DNA of 64,000 nt, from NCBI GenBank assembly GCA_965263155.1, contig OZ253586.1, positions 248,001-312,000 on the forward strand, read 5' to 3'. Of this stretch, positions 26,895 through 35,089 are shown one piece after another. How positions within the stretch are numbered: position 1 is the first letter of the stretch; each line of letters opens with the position of its first letter. Made by a program: the position numbers and the translations under genes. Source of the stretch: JAAXIE01 sp965263155 (GTDB taxonomy: Bacteria; Chloroflexota; Dehalococcoidia; Lucifugimonadales; JAAXIE01). The notes below the pieces were generated by a model. The model had not been told where the DNA came from, searched no databases, and worked only from the letters and a program-made list of their open reading frames with translations.

Positions 26895-27929
26895 ATGCTG
26901 ACCAGCGACTTCGACTACCACCTGCCCCAGCACCTCATCGCCCAATCGCCAGCCCAGCCGCGGGACTCCTCGCGCTTGCTGGTGCTCCACCGTGATTCAG
27001 GTTCGATACAGCACAGCCAATTCCGCAGCCTTCCTGACCATCTTCGGCAGGGAGACCTTCTGGTGATGAACGACAGCCGGGTGGTGCCAGCGCGTTTGTT
27101 GGGAAGACGCGCAGCCACCGGGGGCAAGGCCGAGCTTGTGCTGCTGCATCGCCTCGGTGGCAGCACATGGAAGGCCTTGGGCCGCCCAGCGCGGGCACTC
27201 CGGACGGGTGCAGAAGTCGTCATCGAGGGCGCGTCCGGCGACGCGGGCACGGCCACGGTGCTGGAACGCTGGGCTGACGGCACATGCGCCGTCGAGCTTC
27301 AACCTGAAGACGCTGTCCTCGCGGCGGGTCACACCCCGCTCCCGCCCTACATTCACCAACTGCCAGCGGACCCCGACGACTATCAGACGGTGTATGCCCA
27401 AGCCGATGGCAGCGCCGCCGCGCCCACGGCAGGCCTCCACTTCACCAAGCCACTGTTGGAAACCCTGACTGATCGAGGCGTACGCTTAGCCTACGTCACC
27501 CTACATGTAGGGGCTGATACGTTTCGTCCCGTCAGCGAAGCCTCTCCAGAGAAACACGCACTCCACGGCGAATACTTCCAACTGTCCGCTGAGACCGCCT
27601 CGGAGCTGAACACAGCCCGAGAGGAGGGCCGGCGTATCGTGACTGTGGGGACCACCTCTACGCGTGTGCTGGAGCAGGTGGCGCAATCCGCCGGTGCCAA
27701 TCATGCCCTGATCGAGCCTACCGAAGGCTGGGCCCATATCTACATCCTGCCAGGCCACACCTTCCGCCTGACTAATGCCATGATCACCAACTTCCACCTG
27801 CCCCGCACCACCCTGCTCATGATGATCTCCGCCTTTGCCGGACGCGACCTCGTGCTGCAAGCCTATGCCGAGGCCATTGCCCAGGAGTACCGCTTCTACT
27901 CCTTCGGCGACGCCATGCTCATCGTGTAG
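26895..27929 (+). CDS. queA: S-adenosylmethionine:tRNA ribosyltransferase-isomerase QueA
   Basis: A 344-residue enzyme that transfers and isomerises the ribosyl group of SAM onto preQ1-modified tRNA, giving epoxyqueuosine. Typical stretches are FDYHLPQHLIAQSP at the N-terminus, MNDSRVVPARLLG, SAAAPTAGLHFT, YVTLHVGADTFRPV, GTTSTRVLEQ, GWAHIYILPGHTFRLTNAMITNFHLP and LMMISAFAGRD. The length is normal and no defect is seen. It is a stand-alone gene in this window with no tgt nearby. The upstream gap holds a palindromic repeat block, and no clear promoter is visible. Confidence 0.96.
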   Translation: MLTSDFDYHLPQHLIAQSPAQPRDSSRLLVLHRDSGSIQHSQFRSLPDHLRQGDLLVMNDSRVVPARLLGRRAATGGKAELVLLHRLGGSTWKALGRPARALRTGAEVVIEGASGDAGTATVLERWADGTCAVELQPEDAVLAAGHTPLPPYIHQLPADPDDYQTVYAQADGSAAAPTAGLHFTKPLLETLTDRGVRLAYVTLHVGADTFRPVSEASPEKHALHGEYFQLSAETASELNTAREEGRRIVTVGTTSTRVLEQVAQSAGANHALIEPTEGWAHIYILPGHTFRLTNAMITNFHLPRTTLLMMISAFAGRDLVLQAYAEAIAQEYRFYSFGDAMLIV

Positions 27930-27951
27930 ACAGGCCACACAAGCCGCCCGG

Positions 27952-28311
27952 CTAGTCGGCCCCCTGCAGCAGTTGCAGCACATTCCCGTCGGGGTCCAGC
28001 AGGGTTGCTACCCAGCCCCCCCACTCCTCTTGTTCCGGCGGCCGGATGAACTCTACGCCCAACCCCGACAGGCGGGAGTGCTCGCCGTGGATGTCGTCCA
28101 CACCGTAGTGAATCATCGTGCGGAAGGGGTCGGCTGTGGGGCCCGATACCCGGTCATGCTGCCCCAAGTTCAAGCGCATGGGGCCGAAGACAAAATTCAC
28201 GAAGTCGCCATGGTCTCGGTGCATCTTCAGGCCTAGCGTGTCGCGGTAGAAGGACACCAGCCTCTGCAAGTCATCCGTCCAGATGGTGACGCCCACCACT
28301 GAGTCGATCAT
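27952..28311 (-). CDS. VOC family protein
   Basis: A 119-residue vicinal-oxygen-chelate (glyoxalase/bleomycin-resistance) protein. It starts SVVGVTIWTDDLQRLVSFYRDTLGL, the first module, and ends LGVEFIRPPEQEEWGGWVATLLDPDGNVLQLLQ, where the acidic metal position and the DPDGN turn are conserved. It converges with queA, 22 bases between stops. No substrate can be inferred; members include lyases, dioxygenases and binding proteins. Confidence 0.87.
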   Translation of the reverse strand: MIDSVVGVTIWTDDLQRLVSFYRDTLGLKMHRDHGDFVNFVFGPMRLNLGQHDRVSGPTADPFRTMIHYGVDDIHGEHSRLSGLGVEFIRPPEQEEWGGWVATLLDPDGNVLQLLQGAD

Positions 28312-28932
28312 GCCGTCCTCCCCGTCGGGTACGGTGCGTCATCCCGATTATTGTGCCAGCCCAATTATAGGACATGGCCTTGGGTCCCTTGCCGCTAGCC
28401 ACCCATGACATCTGCCCATTGACCGGCCACATCCCCAGCCTTTAGCCTGATTACAAACGCTGGGGAGTGGCCCTGCAGGGTCCCCCTGCCTTCTTCTTTT
28501 AGACCCTTGGTCAGGGCAATCAACCATCGGCATGAAGGTTCAACGGAACAGGGAACGAGCGGAAATGAGCGCAAACGATAGGGGAAAAACTCCCCTCTTG
28601 GCCCCTCTTGGAACCACGACAATTCGCCGAAGCGCGGCCACATGCGGCTAGCTAACTCAGATACAAAGGTGCGGCCAATGCGGCATGTTTTAGATACGAA
28701 AAAATGTTGTTTAGCTACGACCGTGGCCGCACCCAGCTACGAGTCCGGGACCAGTGGTCTCACCCGCACCCCTAAATACCAGACTCTGGCACTAGCTGGC
28801 TCAGCTACAAACATGCCAGAGGTTGTAGATACAAAAATGTCACAGAATGCTACAAGAATGCCACGGAAATGTCATGAGAATGCCAGACCACTCTGGCCGT
28901 GCCAACTCGCCCCGCAACAGAGGAGTTAACTG
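28312..28932. other. Non-coding region with repeated TAC-type motif
   Basis: No convincing gene is seen in these 621 bases. The left half holds a small hairpin AGGGGA-aaaac-TCCCCT (28580-28596). The right half, from about 28655, is more AT-rich and has several copies of a motif near [TC]AG[AC]TAC[AG]A, often followed by AATG[CT]CA: 28659 (AGATACAAAGG), 28691 (TAGATACGAAAAAATG), 28712 (TAGCTACGA), 28733 (CCAGCTACGA), 28802 (CAGCTACAAACATGCCA), 28826 (TAGATACAAAAATGTCA) and 28848 (TGCTACAAGAATGCCA). The thiolase gene begins right after it. Confidence 0.55.
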
Positions 28933-30114
28933 ATGGAAGACGTAGTAATCGTAAGCGCAGTGCGCACCCCCATCGGGGCCTTTGGAGGCGGCCTGTCCTC
29001 CATGTCGGCGGTGGAACTCGGCGCCCTCGTCATCGAAGAAGCCTTGGAGCGGGCCCATGTCGACCCTGCCGAGGTGGACGAGGTGCTGATGGGCAACATC
29101 CTAGCCGCTGGACTGGGGATGAACCCCGCGCGGCAGGCTGCCATCAAGGGTGGGCTTCCGGTCACGGTGCCTGCCATGACGGTCAACAAGATGTGTGGCT
29201 CCGGGCTGAAGACGGTGGCTTTGGCTGCCCAAGCCATCAAGCTGGGCGATGCCGACGTGATGGTGGCCGGAGGCATGGAGAGCATGAGCAGAGCCCCGTA
29301 CCTCCTGCCCCAAGCCCGGTTCGGGCATCGCATGGGCCACGGCGAGGTGGTGGACTCGATGCTCAACGACGGCCTCTGGTGCCATCTAGCCGACTGCCAC
29401 ATGGGCATCACAGCCGAGAACCTAGCCGACATGTACGAAATCTCCCGCGACGAGATGGACGAGTTCGCCGCCCGCAGCCAGCACCGCGCGGCGCGGGCCA
29501 TTGAGGGAGGCGTGTTCGGACCGGAGATCGTCCCGGTCAGCGTTCCTCAGTCTAGGGGCGAGCCAAAGCTCTTCGACACCGATGAACACCCACGCCCCGA
29601 CGTTACCAGTGAGCGCCTTGGCCGCCTCTCGCCCGCCTTCAAGAAGCAGGGCACAGTGACCCCGGGCAACGCCTCCGGCCTCAACGACGGCGCATCCGCC
29701 GTGGTGGTGATGTCGGGCACCCGGGCATCACAACTGGGGCTGACACCCTTGGGAGTGGTGCGGGGCTACGCCTCAGCAGGCGTGGAGCCCCACATCATGG
29801 GCATTGCCCCAGTGGCCTCCAGCAACAAGGCCTTGGACAAGGCAGGGCTGACGGTCGATGACATGGACCTCGTGGAACTGAACGAGGCCTTCGCCGCCCA
29901 GTCCCTAGCCGTAGGCAAAGTCCTGGGGCTGGACTGGGACCGCACCAACGTCAACGGAGGCGCCATCGCATTGGGCCACCCCCTAGCCGCCAGCGGCACC
30001 CGCATCCTTACCACACTTCTATACGAGATGGGCCGGCGCGAGTCCGACCACGGCATGGCAACCCTATGTATCGGCGGGGGCCAAGGCATCTCGCTGGTCA
30101 TCGACCGACCGTGA
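28933..30114 (+). CDS. Thiolase (acetyl-CoA C-acyltransferase)
   Basis: A 393-residue thiolase that makes or cleaves acetoacetyl-CoA-type thioesters. The nucleophilic cysteine is C88 in NKMCGSGLKTV. The second active-site histidine is in GGAIALGHPLAASG near residue 350, and the third motif is LCIGGGQGISLV near residue 380. The LNEAFAAQSLAV stretch is also conserved. GAGGAG lies about 9 bases before the ATG. Whether it serves fatty-acid oxidation, mevalonate or another pathway is not evident, since no partner enzyme is adjacent. Confidence 0.93.
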   Translation: MEDVVIVSAVRTPIGAFGGGLSSMSAVELGALVIEEALERAHVDPAEVDEVLMGNILAAGLGMNPARQAAIKGGLPVTVPAMTVNKMCGSGLKTVALAAQAIKLGDADVMVAGGMESMSRAPYLLPQARFGHRMGHGEVVDSMLNDGLWCHLADCHMGITAENLADMYEISRDEMDEFAARSQHRAARAIEGGVFGPEIVPVSVPQSRGEPKLFDTDEHPRPDVTSERLGRLSPAFKKQGTVTPGNASGLNDGASAVVVMSGTRASQLGLTPLGVVRGYASAGVEPHIMGIAPVASSNKALDKAGLTVDDMDLVELNEAFAAQSLAVGKVLGLDWDRTNVNGGAIALGHPLAASGTRILTTLLYEMGRRESDHGMATLCIGGGQGISLVIDRP

Positions 30115-30223
30115 TGGGGGTAGCCCTGAAAGCCCGCAGTTGACGCTCTCTGGCGCAGCGGATATTCTGCCGCATACGAGTAGCCACCCATCAAGAGAGA
30201 AGAAAGAACAAGGAGGTTCCCCC

Positions 30224-30598
30224 ATGGGATACCGATTCAATCACCTTCACCTGAAGTCGCCTGACACCCGCAAGACAGCCGGCTGGTACGTCGAGAACTT
30301 CGGGGCCACGATAGTCTCCGAGGGGCAGAATGCCGAGGGGCTACCCACTTTCCGGATGGACCTGCACGGCGTACCCTTCAACGTCACTCCCATGATTTCC
30401 ACCCAAGACGCGGAGCGCCAAGTCTTCGGTTTGGAGCATATCGCCGTCGACACCGACACCTACGAGGCCGACATAACGCGCATGAAGGCTGGTGGCATCA
30501 AGATTCTGGAGGAGAACATCCTGCCTGACGGGCGCCACATCTGCTTCTTCGAGGGGCCCGAAGGCGTCCAAGTCGAGTTCCTGGAAATCAAGGCCTAG
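30224..30598 (+). CDS. VOC family protein (glyoxalase-like)
   Basis: A 124-residue vicinal-oxygen-chelate protein. FNHLHLKSPDTRKTAGWYVENFG carries the first metal histidine, LEHIAVDTDTYEADITRM the second module, and FFEGPEGVQVEFLEIK the terminal glutamate. The ATG at 30224 has AAGGAGG 7 bases upstream, which decides the start over an open frame extending back to 30140. It lies 109 bases after thiolase. Methylmalonyl-CoA epimerase and lactoylglutathione lyase are relatives, but the short sequence does not fix a function. Confidence 0.87.
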   Translation: MGYRFNHLHLKSPDTRKTAGWYVENFGATIVSEGQNAEGLPTFRMDLHGVPFNVTPMISTQDAERQVFGLEHIAVDTDTYEADITRMKAGGIKILEENILPDGRHICFFEGPEGVQVEFLEIKA

Positions 30599-30607
30599 CC
30601 AGCAGCG

Positions 30608-31369
30608 TCAGGCAGCCTCACGGGCGAGGCGGCGGACGCCATCTGCCACCTCGCCCAGTGTCTTGACGGTGACGTCGGGGACGACTTCAACGGGCTCGCG
30701 ACGGTCGTCGTGGGTCTCAATCCAGATGGTGCGCAAGCCAGCAGCCTTTGCGCCCAGCACGTCGTTCTTCAGATGGTCTCCAACATGCACCGTGTCCTCC
30801 GGCTCAGTCTCCATGTCGCGCAATGTGCGGTCGAACATGGCGACCGATGGCTTGGCCAATAGCATCTCGTCGGAAAAGGCCATGATATCGAAGTAGCGGC
30901 CCAAGTCTGCCTGCTCCAAGAATGCTCGGAAGGCATAGCCGGGCGTCATCCCGGTGTTGGAGATTAGCCCGATCTTGTAGCCGTCCGCCTTCACCTCTCG
31001 CAGCACCTCGGCTGTATCCTCATGCCACCGGGGCGGGTAGACGTAGAACGAATCGCAGTAGGAGTCGGTAATCTCAGCCACGGTTGCCTTCGGCAGTTGC
31101 GCGAGCAGACCATCTTCAATGTGGCCAATGAATATCTCCACTTGGTGCCCAAAGGCCACGTCCCGCTCCTCTTCCCGGATAGCGTGGCAGGTTCGATAAC
31201 AGGCTCGGTACGCTTCCCGCACATGTTCTGGGTCGAATACCCGGCCCACCTTGGCCAAGGCTGCCACTGCCCCGTCGAGGCGCACCTGCATACGGGCCCT
31301 GCCCTGTTCCTGGGTGTCCATCAGCAGAGTCTGCCACAGGTCGAATGTAACCGCAGAAATCTTGGTCAA
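30608..31369 (-). CDS. HAD-superfamily hydrolase
   Basis: A haloacid-dehalogenase-fold phosphatase or dehalogenase of about 253 residues. Motif I is AVTFDLWQTLL at the N-terminus, motif II is LISNTG, and motif III/IV is the KPSVAMFDRTL lysine region followed by VHVGDHLKNDVLGAKAAGLRTIWI. I favour a TTG start at 31367-31369, 10 bases after GGAGG, giving MTKISAVTFDLW. A GTG at 31378 and a TTG at 31408 are alternatives. It converges with the VOC gene. The substrate is unknown. Confidence 0.85.
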   Translation of the reverse strand: MTKISAVTFDLWQTLLMDTQEQGRARMQVRLDGAVAALAKVGRVFDPEHVREAYRACYRTCHAIREEERDVAFGHQVEIFIGHIEDGLLAQLPKATVAEITDSYCDSFYVYPPRWHEDTAEVLREVKADGYKIGLISNTGMTPGYAFRAFLEQADLGRYFDIMAFSDEMLLAKPSVAMFDRTLRDMETEPEDTVHVGDHLKNDVLGAKAAGLRTIWIETHDDRREPVEVVPDVTVKTLGEVADGVRRLAREAA

Positions 31370-31450
31370 TGGCTTCACGCCTCCTCTGCTTACTGGCTGT
31401 CCTCGCAACGCCTGTCATTGTACACCGCGCCAAGGAGCCATTGGGCCGGG

Positions 31451-31456
31451 TATAAT
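31451..31456 (+). promoter_or_regulatory. -10 box candidate for the amidohydrolase gene
   Basis: A perfect TATAAT preceded by GGG lies 39 bases before the amidohydrolase ATG. No good -35 hexamer is found at the right distance, so this is only a half promoter. Confidence 0.35.
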
Positions 31457-31494
31457 GACGCCCATAACCTACGTTACGTTGAAGGGAGGGGAGC

Positions 31495-33012
31495 ATGGCG
31501 CAGCTTGGGCGCTCTTCCCTAGTCCGCGGTAAGTACGTGATTGTCCGTGCAGGAGCAGACAACGACTCCAGCCAAGTCATATCCGATGGCGCCGTGTTCC
31601 AGCGGGACGGCATCATTCAGGACGTTGGCGACTACGCCACCATGAAGGCGAAACATCAAGCCGACGAAGAAATCGGTGGGCCCAACTTCCTAGTGTCGCC
31701 GGGCTTGGTCAACGCTCACCACCACGGGCGGGGCATCACCACCATCCAGATGGGGACCCCCGATGACTCGCTGGAGGCATGGATCGTCAATGGCTGGGCC
31801 CGCCGCCCTATCGACAACTACCAAATGACCCTTTACACCGCCCTCCAGATGCTGGAGTCGGGCACCACCACTGTGATGTACAACCACACATCGACGCCCG
31901 TGGCCACGGTGGAGTCGGACGTTGATGAGGTGCTGCGGGCCTTCAATGACGCCGGCATGCGGGTGGCCTTCTCCGTCTACCACCGCACCCAGAACCGTGT
32001 GGTGTACGGGGATGACAAAGCCTTCGTCGACTCCCTGCCCGCCGACTTGGGGGAATGGGTCTGGCGTCACTTGGGCGCCGGCACTCTCACCGACGACGAG
32101 TACTTCGGTCTGGTGGAACGCGTGTACGCCAAGTATGGTACGGACCCTCAGGGCCGGATTCGCGTCCTCATAAGTCCCTCCAACGTCCACTGGACCAGCG
32201 ACGACTTCCTGCAGCGCACCAAGGAGTGGGCCCAGCGCTACCAGACTGGAATCCACCTGCACCTAGTCGAGTCCTACTACCAACGTCACTACGGCACCCG
32301 CCATTGGGGCAAGACACCCCTAGCCCATTTGGACGACCTAGCCTTCTTGGGCCCAGAAGTTTCCTACGCCCACGGGGTATGGCTGACGGAGTCGAACCTG
32401 CGCCTGCTGGCCGACCACGGGGGCACTATCTGTCACAACGCCAGCTCCAATCTGCGTCTGAAGAACGGCATCGCCCCCGTGAACCAGATGTTGCAGCACG
32501 GCGTGAACGTGGCTATGGGCACCGACAGCGATGGCATCAACGACGACGATGACATGGTGCAGGAGATGCGGCTTGTCTCCAAGCTGCACCGTCAACCGGG
32601 CATCGGTGCGCCCTCCCTGACATCCGCCCAAGTGATGAAGATGGCCACAGTTAACGGCTCGTCTCCCACCTTCTTTGGAAACCAAGTGGGCGCGCTGGAG
32701 CAGGGCAGTCGGGCTGACATGGTGCTAACCGACTTGGCGCACATTGAGGACCCCTACATGCACCCCGACGTCAACCCCATCGACTCCTTCATCCACCGGG
32801 GCAAGTCCCGCTATGTCGACACGGTAATTATCGATGGCGAGGTGGTGCTGCGAGAAGGCAGGTCGACCCGAGTTGACCGGTCTGACCTGATGGCCCAAAT
32901 CAAGGAGAGCCTTGCAGGCCCAGCGCCGGAACGTGTGGTGGAGACGGAACGCATGGTGCGGGAACTCCAGCCGCACGTTGAGGCCTTCTACGCCGGCTGG
33001 ACGCAGGACTAG
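31495..33012 (+). CDS. Amidohydrolase family protein (TrzN/SsnA-like)
   Basis: A 505-residue metal-dependent hydrolase of the amidohydrolase superfamily, close in layout to s-triazine hydrolases and SsnA-type deaminases. Metal ligands are visible in VSPGLVNAHHHGRG (near residue 75), GIHLHLVES (about 258), VSYAHGVWL, and VAMGTDSDGINDDDD with the catalytic aspartate. The C-terminal composite beta-domain contains GSRADMVLTDL and VDTVIIDGEVVLREGR. GGGAGGGGA lies 5-10 bases before the ATG. The substrate is unknown. It is followed 26 bases later by the small selenoprotein gene, with which it may be co-transcribed. Confidence 0.9.
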   Translation: MAQLGRSSLVRGKYVIVRAGADNDSSQVISDGAVFQRDGIIQDVGDYATMKAKHQADEEIGGPNFLVSPGLVNAHHHGRGITTIQMGTPDDSLEAWIVNGWARRPIDNYQMTLYTALQMLESGTTTVMYNHTSTPVATVESDVDEVLRAFNDAGMRVAFSVYHRTQNRVVYGDDKAFVDSLPADLGEWVWRHLGAGTLTDDEYFGLVERVYAKYGTDPQGRIRVLISPSNVHWTSDDFLQRTKEWAQRYQTGIHLHLVESYYQRHYGTRHWGKTPLAHLDDLAFLGPEVSYAHGVWLTESNLRLLADHGGTICHNASSNLRLKNGIAPVNQMLQHGVNVAMGTDSDGINDDDDMVQEMRLVSKLHRQPGIGAPSLTSAQVMKMATVNGSSPTFFGNQVGALEQGSRADMVLTDLAHIEDPYMHPDVNPIDSFIHRGKSRYVDTVIIDGEVVLREGRSTRVDRSDLMAQIKESLAGPAPERVVETERMVRELQPHVEAFYAGWTQD

Positions 33013-33038
33013 GCGACCCGCTACTCAAGGAGCTACCG

Positions 33039-33317
33039 ATGCAGGTGACCATCAGCGACAAAGCCCGCACTCACCTTATGGCCAAGGGAGGCACTGTAGC
33101 CCTTGACCTTGTGATGACCGTCGGCTGAGCCAGGGGCCCTCAGGTGTCCGTGGACACCTACCTGCAACGCAAGGACACCTCCAGCTACCAAGTAGTAGAA
33201 GGCGAGGGGGTGCAGGTGCTGGTCTCGCCCGTGCTGGCAAAACAAGCGCAGTGGATACACGTCGACCTGCAGAAGTTCCTCTTCTGGAAGAGCCTCTCGG
33301 TGTACGCGGAGACGTGA
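33039..33317 (+). CDS. Selenoprotein candidate, CC/Se-motif family (in-frame TGA = Sec30)
   Basis: A 92-codon gene with AAGGAG 6 bases before its ATG. Codon 30 is TGA (33126-33128). The frame then continues for 62 codons to the TGA at 33315-33317. The part before reads MQVTISDKARTHLMAKGG and ends VMTVG; the part after has RGPQVSVDTYL, YQVVEGEGVQVLVSP and VDLQKFLFWKSLSVY. From memory this layout (GG near residue 17, a redox Cys-Cys or Sec site near 30, a hydrophobic KFLF-KSL strand at the end) is that of the small CC/Se motif (seleno)protein family, distantly HesB/IscA-like. A SECIS-type hairpin follows the TGA. The alternative is a pseudogene with a nonsense mutation; conserved spacing and the hairpin argue against it. 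Function unknown, probably redox. Confidence 0.78.
33126..33160 (+). promoter_or_regulatory. Bacterial SECIS element candidate
   Basis: After the in-frame TGA (33126-33128) come AGGTGTC (33142-33148), loop CGTG (33149-33152) and GACACCT (33153-33159): a perfect 7-bp stem with a tetraloop containing G and U. Outside the stem, C33141 and nearby CAGG/CCTG pairs could extend it with a bulge. The loop begins 20 bases after the TGA, within the 16-37 base range expected for bacterial SECIS elements that recruit SelB. Confidence 0.65.
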
Positions 33318-33398
33318 GGTTGAGGGTAGGCCCCGGAACTGTATAGAAAGTTCCTACAACCGTGCGGGAGAAAGATATGGAGTAACAAGCACTCCGGG

Positions 33399-34541
33399 TC
33401 ACGCGTCCTCAATGTTCCGCAAATATAACGTGTGCGTTTCTCGTCCCCCCGCATCAATCTCTATGTCCTCGACGCAATCGAAGCGATACCGTCTTCTCAC
33501 TACCAGACCATCTAAGTTGGGGCCGTCAGGTACAACTTTACCAACTCTTGTCCCACTGTCTGTAGACAGACCCCAATTGCCCGCGTCTACATTCACCCTC
33601 ACGAAGTTACCGACAAGGGCCACAGTTTCGGTAGTAAGGTTGCTGACAGCTGAAAGGGATTCAGCAAGTTGACGTGCCACCGATTCAGAGACCCCTCCGT
33701 GGCTAACCATCGAGAACGTAGGATCCGCCCAGCCGTACCTTAGGCCGGTTTGATGATCTGCTAGGAATTGCAGCAGCCTTATGTACGCCCCAGCTAAGTG
33801 ACCTTTGTGAGCTTGTAGCAGTTCCGCAGCAGCATCTGGATCATTGGCACTTGCGAAGACCTCGTCAAGTCTGCGTAAGGCCCGTATCAGCTCACCGGAT
33901 CCAAACATATCCGGGGGCTTAGAGGCCTCAAAGATTACCCTATAGGATCCCACCGCCGCCGGAACTACTACATCCATCAAATACCCGTCGGTTGTATCTA
34001 TTTGCTGCCTGACATTGCTTCCGAGATCCCTGAGTGCCGCTCGATATGCATGTCTCACGATAGTTTGGACATGTATCAAGAGTTGGCCAAGCGTCGTTGC
34101 CCTAATGCGGTGCCCAAACGCAGTCTCAGGAGGATCGGCACGGCATTCAAAGACAACCTTTCCATGCTCCCTTGCTTGGCGTAGCACCGCGTCATCCACT
34201 GCGACGTCTTCCAATAGGAACCCTTCTTCTGGCAAAAAGCTCATGTCCGAGAGCAACCCTATCTGTGGCTCAAGCACCAAGGGCTCTCCTGGTGCTCCGT
34301 CTGCTTGAGTTATGAACCATTCCCCATTGGGTGCTTCTAACAATAGGGACCTCAAATCAACCATCCCAGAGCGGAACTGCCGGAGACGTGCCGGAGATAC
34401 CCCCGTCACCACGTAACGGTCTAGGGCATCTATCGTATCAATCACCACACCGACATAGTTGCCGCCAATTGAGTCTTGACCGGCGAAGACGGCTACACCG
34501 TCATGATATACGAGGGTCTCGGTGGGATAAATGGTCTTCAT
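33399..34541 (-). CDS. Hypothetical protein, DUF6575-like
   Basis: An uncharacterised protein of about 380 residues. The N-terminal 60 residues (TLVYHDGVAVFAGQDSIGG, then YVVTGVSPARLRQFRSG and VDLRSLLLEAP) resemble DUF6575 from memory. The remainder is soluble and alternates helices and strands, without any catalytic motif I recognise. The ATG at 34541 overlaps the stop of the preceding gene (ATGA), which decides the start over a longer frame reaching 34661. Base composition is visibly lower in GC than the neighbours and codon choice differs, suggesting an acquired accessory unit. Confidence 0.75.
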   Translation of the reverse strand: MKTIYPTETLVYHDGVAVFAGQDSIGGNYVGVVIDTIDALDRYVVTGVSPARLRQFRSGMVDLRSLLLEAPNGEWFITQADGAPGEPLVLEPQIGLLSDMSFLPEEGFLLEDVAVDDAVLRQAREHGKVVFECRADPPETAFGHRIRATTLGQLLIHVQTIVRHAYRAALRDLGSNVRQQIDTTDGYLMDVVVPAAVGSYRVIFEASKPPDMFGSGELIRALRRLDEVFASANDPDAAAELLQAHKGHLAGAYIRLLQFLADHQTGLRYGWADPTFSMVSHGGVSESVARQLAESLSAVSNLTTETVALVGNFVRVNVDAGNWGLSTDSGTRVGKVVPDGPNLDGLVVRRRYRFDCVEDIEIDAGGRETHTLYLRNIEDA

Positions 34542-34912
34542 ACATCCGCCATCCGGCACGCATCCAATATGTCGAAATCTGCCGCCGGCCACCAAGTTAA
34601 GTGCGACATACTGTTCGTCTTCTGGATGTACCCTGCTCCCCTGTCGAGTGTAACTGTGCAAAGCATGCTTCCCTTGAACTTAGGCAGCTTCGACCGCTTC
34701 TCCGCATCTCTCGCGTCAGAGAACACGGATAACCCTCGCGCTTGGCACTCTGATACACCAAACTGGTTCTCTGGCCTCTCTGCGCGTTGCGACCTAAAGT
34801 CATCATCAGAGGGTGGATCTCCCCCTACAAGCCGGAATACGGTTAGCGTGTCCAAAATTTCATGTGCCTCGGTAGGTGGGCATCCTTCGGGCAGGGGCTC
34901 TCGAAACGACAT
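34538..34912 (-). CDS. Hypothetical protein, upstream partner of the DUF6575-like gene
   Basis: A soluble protein of about 124 residues starting MSFREPLPEGCPPTEA; a start 18 bases further upstream (34930) is also possible. A CQARGLSVFSDARDAE stretch and a C-terminal MSHLTWWPAADFDILD stretch look like a conserved family seen scattered in accessory regions, but I cannot name it. The stop overlaps the start of the next gene by four bases, so the two are a co-translated pair. GC content is lower than in the flanks. A role as toxin-antitoxin or defence pair is possible but unproven. Confidence 0.7.
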   Translation of the reverse strand: MSFREPLPEGCPPTEAHEILDTLTVFRLVGGDPPSDDDFRSQRAERPENQFGVSECQARGLSVFSDARDAEKRSKLPKFKGSMLCTVTLDRGAGYIQKTNSMSHLTWWPAADFDILDACRMADV

Positions 34913-35089
34913 GGATTCATTGTAAACCAAGGAAGCTCAGCCTTTCACCGTCCTCGTCTCCAGGCAGGCGACCTTGGAGGAGAGTGTGGGATTGTACCTT
35001 GACAGATTGTCCACGTCAAAGCTGCCCTGCATAAGGGAGGCCCACCACCTTGACGCCTTCTCCCGGCCTCAAATACACTCCCAAGCGCT

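Noticed and set aside
28580..28596. AGGGGA-aaaac-TCCCCT hairpin as a rho-independent terminator
   Set aside because: No U-run follows and it is about 270 bases from the nearest gene's start, not after a stop codon.
33126..33128. TGA as an ordinary stop leaving a 29-residue peptide
   Set aside because: The frame continues with family-like sequence for 62 codons and a SECIS-type hairpin follows; a nonsense mutation remains the alternative but is less likely.
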